Of a stretch of DNA of 23,188 nucleotides, positions 1 through 9,700 are shown in pieces (within the stretch, counting starts at the first letter, position 1; each line of letters begins with the position of its first letter). Origin of the DNA: Klebsormidium nitens (taxonomy: Eukaryota > Streptophyta > Klebsormidiophyceae > Klebsormidiales > Klebsormidiaceae); contig DF237877.1 of assembly GCA_000708835.1 (NCBI GenBank), positions 1-23,188 on the forward strand, read 5' to 3'. Under the pieces are notes generated by a model. The model was not told the DNA's origin and made no database searches. It worked only from the letters and a program-made list of their open reading frames with translations. The position numbers were made by a program, and so were the translations under genes.

Positions 1-161
1 GGGCTGGCACCTAAAGGGGAAGGGAAGCGAAACTCAGCATATAACACAGAACTCTGGTTTCTGCAAGAGGGCGCTTCCAGGGTTTCCATGGCTGCTGCAT
101 AGGCGACAGAGTTTCCGCTTCGTTCTCTGGTCGTATTGCCGCTTTATAGCTGAGGTTTTAG

Positions 162-348
162 GGCAGACGTCACAAATCTGGGGAGACAGTACAAGGAGCA
201 CAAGGCTTCTTTCAAGGAATCGTTGTTCTTTGAGCTGCTGCACATGTTGGAGGTTGATGACGACAGAAAGGCCGAGCAGCCCTTTCAAAACATGGGAGAT
301 ATCAAGGACAACCAATGGATCAATCACTGGACAAACCTAGACACTTAG
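162..348 (+). other. Possible 3'-terminal exon of an unknown gene
   Basis: From the acceptor-like TTTTAG ending at 161, a frame stays open for about 61 codons to a TAG at 346-348. It is rich in charged and aromatic residues, with stretches such as FKESLFFELLHMLEV near its middle and NQWINHWTNLDT at its end, which reads like real protein more than noise. The preceding exon would lie outside or near the left edge of the window. I do not recognise the family. It ends only 9 nt before the stop codon of the oppositely oriented Fanzor remnant, so the two are convergent and tightly packed. An alternative is the tail of a transposon or viral gene belonging to the adjacent island. Support is only an open frame plus a plausible acceptor. 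Confidence 0.25.
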
Positions 349-356
349 GTCATCTG

Positions 357-1559
357 TTAGTCCAGGCTAAGCACGATATATCTACCGTGGCTCCATCTCG
401 CATTGCCCCCGCTAGAGGGGGTCTCTTCCCGCATGGCTCTAAGTAGCACGTTGCGAGCACCGTTGCAATTCCGGTCTAGCACTACACCACAACTCGGACA
501 CTCAAACACCCTTCTCCTTCCCAATGTCTCGTGTATCGACCCGCACCTCCCACACGTCTTGCTCGTGTAGTGTTCGCTGACCTGTAGCACCTTCACCCCC
601 TGTACAACGGCCTTGGCTATTAGCCGCTGTTTGAACTTGTAGTGTGAAAGGAGCGAAAGATTGCGAACTGTCTTGCTGCGCAATCTCCTGTTTGTTCTTC
701 GTATCATGTCACTCGTCTTGAACGTGGGTAGGAGAATGACGTCCCCGGTTCTTGTCAGGAACTCGGCTGTCTTGTAATGCATCTGTAACCGCCGCCTTAG
801 CTTTTTCATCCGTACCTTCAGTGCCCACTTCTTCCACCTCAGCTTCTTTGGTGTGGTGCTCTCCTGCGATATTAGCCCGTCAAGATGGATACAAAGAGCC
901 TCGAGCTTCCTACAGCACGACCTGCCTAACTCGTAGCAACGCCCCTCCGGTGTGTACTAAACGATTTGGAACGTCCTCACTCCAGGGTCTAGTGCGATGA
1001 CCCCTTCTGTGCCGGAGAAACCCTGTATCTCTTGTATGGTACTATGAGGAAGTACTGCACCCCGTCGAAGTGAATCTTGCAGTCCTTTGTTAGTGGCCCG
1101 ATCCTGCTCAGAGTCTCAAAAATCCAGGGGCAGGAGTCTCGATATATCAGCAAGCGGCGGTCTTCTTTTACTCGCAAAGCAGTCTTTGGGACGTTGATTG
1201 TCCAGCCACATCTATCTTCTTTCTTCCTGCTCTTGTTTGCCTATCTTGAAGTTCTCGATGTTGCTTCTGGCCTTATTGGTAAAAGCAGCCTTGATGTTCT
1301 TTGCTGCTTCAAAAACAGCACCTGCACGTATGTTATTTGGTGTTGCCAGTAGCCATGGATCTTCTTGATTCACTGCAGCAGGCGTGCTCATGTTCCTGAG
1401 CCGCATCTTATTGTAGCAGGAGGTTTCGTTCATGAGAGATACTGCTTTGTTGTAGCTGAACCGGACTGCGTGTCTCCACTTGTCCAAGAGCTTCTTCTGT
1501 GCCTTGTTTGAAAACATGCGAACTTTTCTGGTTCTTGTCACGGGCGCGTCTGCCGGCAT
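357..1559 (-). pseudogene. Fanzor2/TnpB-like RNA-guided nuclease, broken
   Basis: The family cuts DNA guided by an RNA made from the element's own end. The N-terminal part (1559 to about 1215) has the TnpB helical region, with KVRMFSNKAQKKLLDKW near its start. The frame then shifts (about 1215-1235) into 1177-1010, shifts back (about 1008-1025) and reads the RuvC-I motif ALDPG at about 985-1000. An in-frame TAG follows at 957-959. The C-terminal part (about 950-357) contains LLPTFKTSDM where TnpB has its usual RuvC-II glutamate, then SEHYTSKTC with the alternative glutamate. A CxxC...CxxC zinc finger (CGRCG, CPSCG) and RuvC-III (DRNCNGARN) complete it. The displaced glutamate is a Fanzor trait. 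All catalytic parts are visible but not in one frame, so the gene is dead unless the lesions are sequencing errors. Length without lesions would be about 400 residues, normal for the family. Confidence 0.85.
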
Positions 1560-2094
1560 ATCTTCGCTTGCCGTTCCATCGACAACCGAAAACCTGAATG
1601 ACGGCGAGCCACGTCCTCCGCCAACTCCGCCTCTGGTGACTTATCTGCCTTGTCGCAAACCACGAGCTCGACACCGTGTCTGTTGAAGTACCAGTGAGGA
1701 GATCGAATCCGAAACGACACAGTCTGTCTTTTGAGGCAACCACAACTCGGCGTAGCAGTCCCTCCTCGCTTCGTTCCAAAAGGGATAGAAGTCCCTTCCT
1801 CTTGAAGTTGAGCCCCGAGCCGATGTCCTTGACAACTTTGGATCCGGGATATTTGTCAAGTAGATACTTCTTGTGGCATTGCATGTCGTCCTGCTGTTTG
1901 CTACTCGAGACCCGTACATACACGAGAGACTCTCTCTTGAGCTCGACCCGACCCTGTCGGCCGTCGATGCGGAAGAGTCTCCGGTTTCCTGGGCTCCTCT
2001 TGACGGTGATCTTCCCAGATGCCTCTCATCGGTATAGAGTCTTCCCCGAGACACCAAAGTGGTCCCGTGCAAGTGCGAGAGAGACATACCCCAT
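1538..2094 (-). pseudogene. tnpA: IS607-type serine recombinase (TnpA), broken
   Basis: This is the transposase of the element, a small serine recombinase with an N-terminal MerR-like helix-turn-helix. From the ATG at 2094 the frame reads GYVSLALARDHFGVSGKTLY followed by Arg and a TGA at 2026-2028. That position is normally the Trp of the family's LYRW motif, so this is a TGG-to-TGA change. The catalytic domain follows in the same frame: YVRVSSSKQ, containing the nucleophilic serine, and KDRLCRFGFDLL, containing conserved arginines. A frameshift at about 1690-1700 moves to WYFNRHGVELVV and ELAEDV. A second at about 1609-1614 returns to the first frame for LAVIQVFGCRWNGKRR. The end overlaps the Fanzor start at 1559, as usual for IS607. 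The exact stop codon is uncertain. Confidence 0.85.
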
Positions 2095-2144
2095 GTCCGA
2101 TCTGAAGTACAGCCCGAAAATTTCTGGGGGCCACGAAACTCACG

Positions 2145-2651
2145 GTGCGTTTGTTTGAAACATCCTGTCCACTATTGTCGTATGAAGGGACAGCAGTTGC
2201 AAACCTCTCGCGGCTCACAATCGTTGATACTACGCACATCGATATCTTTGTGCCACCAGCCAGCCTCACCGACGAGAAGATTTTGTACCATATGCGCAAG
2301 GGGGTCAGACTATCAACCTCAATGGAAGTCGTGATGTCAGATGCTCACGACAATAGCTTAGAGATCGAGCGGGAGAGAACGAAGCAGATGGAGCTAGCGA
2401 ATCAAATGAAGCTTGGTCTTGAGCAAGAGAAGCTAAAGATGCAGTAGGCAACATATGACCATGAGTACAGGATGGAGCAACTCAAACGGATCAACGTGAG
2501 CACACCATCGATGGTGCCGGCAACCGAGCAAAAGGAGCGTGTTGTGGTCCAGTCCCAGCCACTAGAGACACGATATTTCCTTGGCAAATACAATCTGCCG
2601 TTCCTCTGTCGAGAGATGGAGGCTGGCTTTGGAGCCGCGTTGCCCGATTAG
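2145..2651 (+). pseudogene. 5'-truncated copy of the MSV199/PD-(D/E)XK/coiled-coil family
   Basis: Only the C-terminal half remains. The stretch ANLSRLTIVDTTHIDIFV (about 2200-2255) parallels EVTRLCAVHKVEIDIVV in the fuller copy at 2871-3952. ATYDHEYRMEQLK (about 2448-2486) parallels ATLDHKYRMARLK there. The intervening part is a charged, coiled-coil-like segment rich in Glu, Lys and Gln. A TAG at 2445-2447 interrupts the frame, which then continues to a TAG at 2649-2651. The MSV199 domain and the nuclease core are missing on the 5' side, where the IS607/Fanzor element sits back to back with it. The frame is open upstream to about 2145 with no convincing start, so this is a gene relic rather than a gene. 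Confidence 0.65.
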
Positions 2652-2870
2652 TAGGCCGGTGGCCCAAAGAGAGAAAGCAAAATGCATGGACCTAAGAGTA
2701 GCACAGTTGGGTCGTTCCAGGAGGGCCGTCTCTTGTTGTTCACTGCCGACTGCAAGCCGTCTCGCGTGGGTTCGGGTGCTTGAAAGGGAGAGGAAAGGAG
2801 GCTTAAGGAAGCTTCGGTGTCTCAGAAAGACAAGCCAAAGCCGGGCGCTCGGTCGTGTTAGGGGGACAAG

Positions 2871-3952
2871 ATGAACGTGGAGGTTGTGTTGGCGCATCCG
2901 AAGGTGGCGGGAGAGAGGTTCGAGGGCAACCGGCAAAAGCTTGCGACAATCTTGGTTAAGGGACTCAACGATGACGAGAGCAACTTCCCGAACGACTTCG
3001 ACGACGTTCGGAAGTTCTTGGGTTACAGCACTACAGCAAGTGGAGTCAAGAAGCTAAAGAGAGGAGACTTTAGAGATCGAAGGAGTCGACTATGTCATGG
3101 CGAGAAGTAGGGCTCCTGCTGATCAGTCAGTTGACGCAGGTGGACGTCCGTCAAACATCTATTGCATGACCACTGAAGCGTTCGAGAGAGGGCAGAGATT
3201 TACAGTCTCTGCCCTAACGAAGCGAGGCTCCATAGTCCGAGACTTCTTCATCGCCGTGAAGCAAGCATATTTCACCATCTTGGCAGAGAACAGCACGCTA
3301 GAGTTCCTGCAGCGTGCAGCTAAACGACACAAGGGACTCATCGACAAGCACTACCCGGGGCTGGTCAGACCCCTGGAGCCCACTATTCCAAGAGAGCAAG
3401 TGGTACGAGACTCTCTGGCTTCGAGCATACTGGGAGCTCGGACGGAGGTCCAGTGCTCGCATGGAGAGTCGACATTCTCACAGACGCGTTCGTGATCGAG
3501 GTGAAGCACTGTTCGAAATGGAAGGCCGCGTTGGGGCAGTGCTTGGCTTATCGAGATTGCTTCCAAGGACGGGAAGCAAAGATGGCGTTATTCGGTAACG
3601 AAGACGAGATTGGGAAGGTAGACATAGATGAGGTCACCCGACTCTGCGCCGTGCACAAAGTCGAAATAGACATCGTTGTAGAAGGGCCACCGGTGCAGAG
3701 TCTTGCTACTCACGCGAGCCTTAGAGAGGAGCCCCAAGCGACCGCGAGGTACAATTACAGGAAAAGAGAGCAGAGATCAGATGCATGAGTAAGCAGTGGT
3801 TTGAATTGGCACTGGCGAAAGAGAAAACGAAACAGCTCAAGCTGGAAACCTTGCAAGCGACGGTAACTCTGGAACAGATCAAGGCGACATTGGATCACAA
3901 ATACAGGATGGCGAGGCTCAAATCCGAAAGGGCGGAGAGGGTTACGTTTTGA
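2871..3952 (+). pseudogene. MSV199-domain protein with PD-(D/E)XK nuclease and coiled coil, frameshifted
   Basis: The domains in order are as follows. An MSV199-type domain (2871 to about 3290) has FPNDFDDVRKFLGY, a central SNIYCMTTEAFERG and RGSIVRDFFIAVKQ. A nuclease-like domain (about 3390-3690) begins VVRDSLASSILGARTE, has the PD-(D/E)XK signature VDILTDAFVIEVK (Asp, Glu, Lys) and continues WKAALGQCLAYRD. A charged coiled-coil tail ends in KYRMARLKSERAERV before the TGA at 3950-3952. Three single-step frameshifts split it, at about 3057-3066, 3462-3470 and 3735-3745. MSV199 domains are typical of large DNA viruses (entomopox, irido, phycodna and mimi-like) and of host genomes invaded by them. 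The start at 2871 is the first ATG before the domain. Introns do not explain the breaks because homologous residues are contiguous across each shift. Confidence 0.75.
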
Positions 3953-5094
3953 AAAAGGACGCCTCGCTTGTAGCACAATCCCGCGTGCCGGAGCCGATGG
4001 CTCTCGTTCACATAGAACGTCATAGCCCATTTGTGAGAGAAGTAGGGTTCAAATATATATTCGACTTACACATTCGCACATTTGCCGGTACATTTTCCTT
4101 GTCAAGTCGACCCAACCATGATTGCAGCAAACAAGTGTGCTTCACGTTGAATGTTCCCAAACCTGACAACGATCTTGACGAAGGCGCGCACCTCATCCTT
4201 TCTGAAACGCTTCGGTGACGGATGAAAACCTCAACCAAGGTGGCCGTCGTGCGACAAACAGGTGTTCACGTATTTTGTGTGCCTTTAGCATGAAGGCCCT
4301 GTCCATGCTGGGGCCACATCAAGCGACTCTTTGAATTCTTGTGATTGGCAACTCAAACGGCAACAAGGTCAGAGCTCTCGACTTTCAAGTTTCAAGTTGA
4401 ACGGCTGTGACACATACAGCTGTGAGACTCTCTCCTAAACTCGATGCTCGAGGAAGATGTGTCGTATATAGCCGCTTCGGGAGCCAACCAACAATTGGGC
4501 ATATATACTGCTGCTAACCTTTTGAGCAAGAAAATTATCGAAAAAAAGTGAGCTATCGAGCAGCGGCAATGATAATAGACTCGACCAGACACGAGATTTT
4601 TCACTTCAACGTAGAAGCGCCTTATTGAGGAAGCTTCTGATACATACGTCGTCAGTCTGTGACCAGGTTGAGATCGATATGTTTTGGAGTGAACCTCTTT
4701 CATGATGCTTGTTCTACGTAAGGACCGCTTACCGGCAGGACCAGCGCGGACTGTGAACGGTCCCCGCTGTCTTCTGGTCCTCTTCTGCTGCACTCTGCTT
4801 GCCGTAAAGGTGGTAGGCCGCTTGGCGTATCTCGGCGGGATGCTGAAAATAGTTCTCTTGTTTAGCCTTCTTGATAACCAACCGTCAGATGCGGGGGCCA
4901 CAAAGCAATCAACCAAAACAATGCGTCGAGGGACTCCCAAGAAGAAGCCTGCTTTCCGTGTAGCGACCTTACTACTGTCATTATTGACGTTCAGAGCATT
5001 TGGGACCAATGCCATTTCAATTTACTGAGAGATCGAGTAGCATTCGCAGTACGAAGCCTCCTTAGATTTGGCCCAATATTGATTACGAGGCACG
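3953..5094. other. No supported gene
   Basis: Long frames exist on both strands (207 codons on minus at 4392-5015, 108 codons on plus at 4702-5028), but they overlap each other and show no family resemblance. The only suggestive piece is on the plus strand at 4921-5028. An ATG in fair context (ACAATGC) starts 35 codons with a basic N-terminus, a hydrophobic core (VATLLLSLLTFRAF) and a possible cleavage site after GTNA, then a stop four residues later. It resembles a lone signal peptide without a mature protein and no donor site follows in frame, so I do not call it. Confidence 0.4.
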
Positions 5095-5646
5095 TCAATC
5101 TCTCCCCTCACTCTTGACATCAACCTGCCAAGATTCCAAGGATTCACCTGCAGTATCTTTAGAATCTTCGTTGTTCCGGACTCCAAGTCCCTCAAGTGCT
5201 TGGCAAGAACTGCCAAGATAATGAATGAAAGTTGCGTCCGCTTCGTCTGCACTGTTCGGGCGCTGATCTGTGCCCTCCGAGTTCACACATTGTGCTGCAA
5301 TCGCCGGTAGAACTCCCACTGTCGACGACTTCGCGCCTCTTCCAGTGGCAAAATATGCTGCACCAATGGCCAGGAGACAGCCGATGCCTAGCAGAGTAAG
5401 GGTAGTGAAAACCCTCCCCGACTCAGAACGCATCCCAGCCGACATTTTCGAAGCAGACTTGTTGACAACAGGGTGTTCTACGTCTTGCTCAGATGATGGG
5501 TGTCTTGTTGAGCAGAAGGCTGTAGCCTTTGTCACAGACGAAGCCGATTGATTCCTGCTTCCTATGCAGGGTTGCGTGACTTTCTCAGATTGTGACCTGC
5601 ATGCGATGCTACCTTCAGGCATCTCTGTCTTGTTGCAATCATTCAT
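5095..5646 (-). CDS. Hypothetical single-pass membrane protein
   Basis: An intronless frame of 183 codons starts at ATG 5644-5646. The first 80 residues are polar and rich in Ser, Gln and Lys. A clear hydrophobic segment follows at about residues 80-103 (VFTTLTLLGIGCLLAIGAAY), preceded by basic residues (MRSESGR) and followed by TGRGAK. The remaining 80 residues are acidic and polar, with several cysteines. The layout suits a type II or tail-exposed single-pass membrane protein. No family is recognised. A frame of this length can arise by chance in 23 kb of about 50% GC DNA, and an unrelated 93-codon frame runs opposite, so it is a candidate only. It is followed downstream (lower coordinates) by the gene-poor 4-5 kb region. 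Confidence 0.35.
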   Translation of the reverse strand: MNDCNKTEMPEGSIACRSQSEKVTQPCIGSRNQSASSVTKATAFCSTRHPSSEQDVEHPVVNKSASKMSAGMRSESGRVFTTLTLLGIGCLLAIGAAYFATGRGAKSSTVGVLPAIAAQCVNSEGTDQRPNSADEADATFIHYLGSSCQALEGLGVRNNEDSKDTAGESLESWQVDVKSEGRD

Positions 5647-6758
5647 GCAGAATCATCTTATCTCTTGATCGGGCTGCACCGCTGTCCGAAGTGAAAGGGC
5701 TTGCAAAATGAGTCAACGACTCTACTGAGAAGCAGACAGTCGCCGTCAACGGCGTTCGGACATACGCGGTCAAAGGAGTCGATTCTATTCACAGTACAGT
5801 CGCTTGCCAGCTTGATTCTTTCGGCTCAGTAACAGAAGGATTCAAGCGCATGACACCAGTGTTGACCAAACAACTCCTCGAGGCCAGGTTTGGCAGAGCA
5901 AGGACCCGTCTTGCAAGCGAGCCCAGTCTGCAGCGACTTCGATCGACAAATCAGCAAGATTGGTTCTTGTTTGCAATCTCGGTTTTCTGACGGGATTTTG
6001 GACCCCGGCATACGAGAGCGCAGAGATGCTTACGAATAAGCAAGATGGGGTCAAACTTGATGCACATAGATTGGTGGACTCCTGATCGACGTTTGTACAG
6101 CGATTGCAAATCCATATAGACACGCCCACGGTGTTTTTGAGCCCACAATAAAACATGCGCAAGGTTTCCTTTTGCGGCTGGAGGACGTCCATGTGCATAC
6201 ATCTGAGACATGACGTTAGAATAAGACGATGCCACTTATGCAATTCCACGAGATCCTGATGCCCGGGCAGCTCAGGCTTTCAAACGCATGCAATGTTGTC
6301 AGCAGGCTGTCTATGCATTAAGCTGCATCTTATGTTACAGCTTAATAACTCCTTGCATAATCGTGATGTCTGTGTGAGTAGAGGGGTCGTGGAGCTTCAA
6401 GAGCAGTCGCCCGGGTTTCACTTCTCACGTACAGCGTCCGGTAGACCAATCTTTGTGAAAGTTTGATGCAAACAAGAACGGGTTTCTTTTCTTGCACCGT
6501 CCCGGTGCACGGGTGATTGTGGGCTACAAGTATTAGGTCCTCAAAACCTCCATGGCCGTTGTCAGGTCCTTGATCCTTGCAGTCATGCGGGCATGCTTGT
6601 CCGCAAGGGTCGCATCCTGAAGACAAGCAAACGGATAACCCTTGAGTCCACAGAGCGGCTCGGGAAGTCAGCATGATTCAAGAGCTGGGCGAAGCAAGCG
6701 CTTTATATTGGAGTATTGATGGAGGCCATCGGTAGTGCTTGCCATGACATCCTGCGAT
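5647..6758. other. No supported gene
   Basis: Minus-strand frames of 94-135 codons at 5842-6249 and 6342-6674 overlap or have no domain-like features. I looked here for a further GED exon of the dynamin gene (an acidic/basic helix after MMQ) and found none. The stretch is probably 3' flank of the dynamin gene and intergenic DNA. Confidence 0.4.
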
Positions 6759-9700
6759 TCATATCCACTGCAGCTCGTCAGCCTGGACGTAGGGATCCAA
6801 ACATAGGATTTGCGGGAAAATGAGCCCAGGGACGGCTCCCTTAGCTTACCTGCATCATGTGTTTCAAAGCCTCCAGGTCAGTCGCTACAGTCGTCATGAC
6901 CGCCCGGTCAAAGTCGGTCAGCAGGGCGTTCTTAAAGGCGTAGTACAGCTCCATCGGTACAACGTCCATCAGGCGGTTGCTGACGATGTACCAGTACGCG
7001 AAGAGCTCCACCTGACAAAGAAAAGACAGGCGTCGAGTGATTGCTCGGGTTTGAACCTTTGCTTGTATGCTCACGAGGTGCACCGGGCGCCCAATTTTCG
7101 TCATTGAATCTTGATTCTGAAGGAAGTAGAAGTCTACGGTTGAGAAAGTTGTAGGAAAAAAATGCTATTTACCACTGGCTTTTGCCATTTTTGAATTAGG
7201 GGGAGCATAATGCACATGTGACAATTGGCCTCGACATCGTTGATAGCAGCCAGTACTGCAAAAGGCCCAGGAGCCTGGTCTTGAAGCGTTGAGCGTGAGG
7301 ACTGGAACGTAGGTTTCGTCAACTGCTCACTCACCTGCAGCTCCTTTGTTTCGAAGTTCAAACCGCTCAATCGCAGCTGCTCCAGGTGCGCTTGGATGTC
7401 GCCAGAGAGCAGCCGCAGGTCAGAGTATCGCAGAGGCGACGCGTGGTCTCCCTCTCCGGCTTCCACGGTGCTTTTCTCGTGGATCACTAGCATGAGCCGC
7501 TCCAAGATGGCGGAATACAGCGGGTGGTTGGTGAAGCCGCCATTGGGAGTGGTCCGTTCCTTCTCAATGATCCGACAGATGAACTCCCGGCAGTGCTCTG
7601 TAGCCGTTTCCAAGGCCTGCAATATGTTTCGAGCGTGGCTTTCCGGCACTCAATCCGCGAAGTACCGTGTAACGGATTCTCAGAGAAGAACGCAGCCTGG
7701 TTGTCCTAGTATACAGTGGACGTGGCCTTTGCTTTGTCCCTGCTGTCCTATATAGCAGAAGCCTAACGTTCCACATCAGATGACTTCCGACTAAAGGATC
7801 AAACCTAGATACAACCCCTTTCGAAAACACATAGTCTCAACCTTTGAGAGCAAAAGAGGGCTGCAACATTCAGAGAGTATAATGATGGCAAGATTTGCAA
7901 CGAGCAGCTTCCGCCTGTAGCCCGCCAGCCCAACGGTTCAAAGTGGGGGTCAAGGCAAAACCTTACCGCCACTTGCAGCTCTAGCAGCCGTTCCTGAAGC
8001 ACCGGGAACGTAGTGGCCGAATCGAAGCTGTCTGCCAAGACCTGGCGGGCAATCGTCTCCACAAAGCCGCGCGTCCTTGTGAGCAGGTTCTGGCAGTTGG
8101 CCTCGCACGCACTTAGGAGCTGCCGGAAGATGTTGTTGAACGGCAGCTTCTTCACCATGCCCGGCAGACCCATTGGGCGGTCTTGCATGGCTAAGTCGCG
8201 GAGCTTCTCGCCCCCTGCCCTCGTCAGGATGCCCGTGCACGGACCCACGTCGGCTAAAATTTCCTGCAGGCCGGCGAATTTGCATGAGATGTTTTTTTCA
8301 CTTTTCGAGGGACGTCGCTATCAAGAAGCACCGTCAGTATAGTAAGCAGAACGTTGATGCAGCTGTCCACACCATGCTGCAGACTTTGTAAGCAGATGGA
8401 TCTCGTATGGACGAAACGTCTCTGACTTAAGACTTCATATGGGAAAATGCTCTTTAAACCGAGCTAGAGGTTGAAGCACCTTCGCGAATGCATCGTTGCA
8501 CTCCTGCCTGAACTTCTTGAGCAGCTTCATCTCCTCGTTGCCGGGGTAGTCAGACAGGTCGTCACGGACGAGGCGCTCCACCCTGTTGCTTCGTTTTGTG
8601 GTGACGGCGTATAGCTGCTTAATGGCGTCCGCGTTGTTGGACACAAACGGGGGCAGCAGGGACCGCTCTCGCTGCAGGGTGATTCGCAGTTTCTTCCAAC
8701 AAAGGCACGTGTCGCTTTCAAATTTCCATTAGGGCAGCAATTGGCTGTCCGCAGAACTTCAAACATGAAAGACGAGATGCTTCGAAGAGGTCTCTGGTGA
8801 TTTCTCAAGTGGCAGGGACCTCGTAAAGACTCCTGTTAGGAAGCAATCAACATTCTCTGGATAGAGCACAATCTGAACTTCTGGTGAAGCTCATCTAGTT
8901 GGACAGGCAGTCATTGACTCACACGCCGTTGTTCTAAAGCCTCCTGGATTCTACGGTGGATCTCCGGCAGCTGCTCGTTGATGATCTTCTCCTGGAGCTT
9001 CACCAAGCTCTTGACGAGCGCTTGTATACCAAGAGTGTTGGGCGCTTGCAAGCGCTGCAAAGTGGAGGCGTGGTTGTTGAAGAAAGTCTCCTCGTCCTTG
9101 ATGCCCTGTGCGAAGTCCATATGGCGGCCCTCACGAATCTCCGGGTTCCTACGAGCAGGACCACAGAAGGCTACCTCGACATCATGATCATGAAGTCAAA
9201 CTCTTGTCGATGAAGTCCAGTCGAGTGGATAGATGCAACGGAGTTGGATACAACGGAGTACAGCTCTTTGACGTCAGAAGTGCAGAACTGTCAGATGATT
9301 AAGAGTTTTAACGTCTGAAGCGGGCAGGTGCGAAAGTTCCTGGCAAAAGCAAGACTCTTCGTATCAGGAATGCGGAGGGCGCCAGTAAAGCTCTGGCACA
9401 ACACATGACGCTGTCACCAGATGCAACAACGATCTGTGCGCTTCCGTATGGACGACAGCCGTTGGCAAGGCTTTCACTCTGTTGCTTACCTTAGCAGGGC
9501 GTAGCCAAGCCTAAGCCTTGCATCGTTTTTCTCGACTCTCTCGAGGAGACCGTCAGGTGCTGCCTTGTCACACTTGGTGAGCACTGCCAGCGTGCGATCC
9601 CCTTTCGGGTCTAGCTCCCGTGCAAGGGCCAGCGAATGGTGGATCTGAGTGTCGCTATCCGCAGGCATGACTGCCAGCATGATGCTCTCCTTCTTTTCGG

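Larger units (their letters stand above)
357..2094 (-). mobile_element. Decayed IS607-type element carrying a Fanzor2-like nuclease
   Basis: Two genes on the minus strand sit in the classic IS607 order. A small serine recombinase (tnpA) comes first and overlaps the start of a TnpB/Fanzor nuclease. The limits given are those of the two coding regions; the true ends are unknown because IS607 elements lack inverted repeats and target-site duplications. The left end must lie between the tnpA start at 2094 and the viral-like fragment recognisable from about 2200. Both genes carry one stop and two frameshifts, so the element can no longer move by itself. IS607-family elements with Fanzor2 proteins are known from giant viruses and from several protist and algal nuclear genomes, which fits the MSV199 genes next door. 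Confidence 0.85.

Noticed and set aside
357-1559. Fanzor frame breaks explained as introns
   Set aside because: The family residues continue directly across each break and no GT-AG pair of sensible length removes the stop or restores the frame.
1641-2299. Overlapping long frames on both strands across the recombinase
   Set aside because: The serine recombinase motifs lie in other minus frames; these frames have no domain content and open only because of the local composition.
4392-5015. 207-codon minus-strand frame
   Set aside because: Highly basic, no domain, opposed by a 108-codon plus frame; such lengths can arise by chance and neither strand shows family resemblance.
4921-5028. Signal-peptide-like 35-codon frame
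   Set aside because: It stops four residues after the predicted cleavage site and no splice donor follows, so no mature protein can be proposed.
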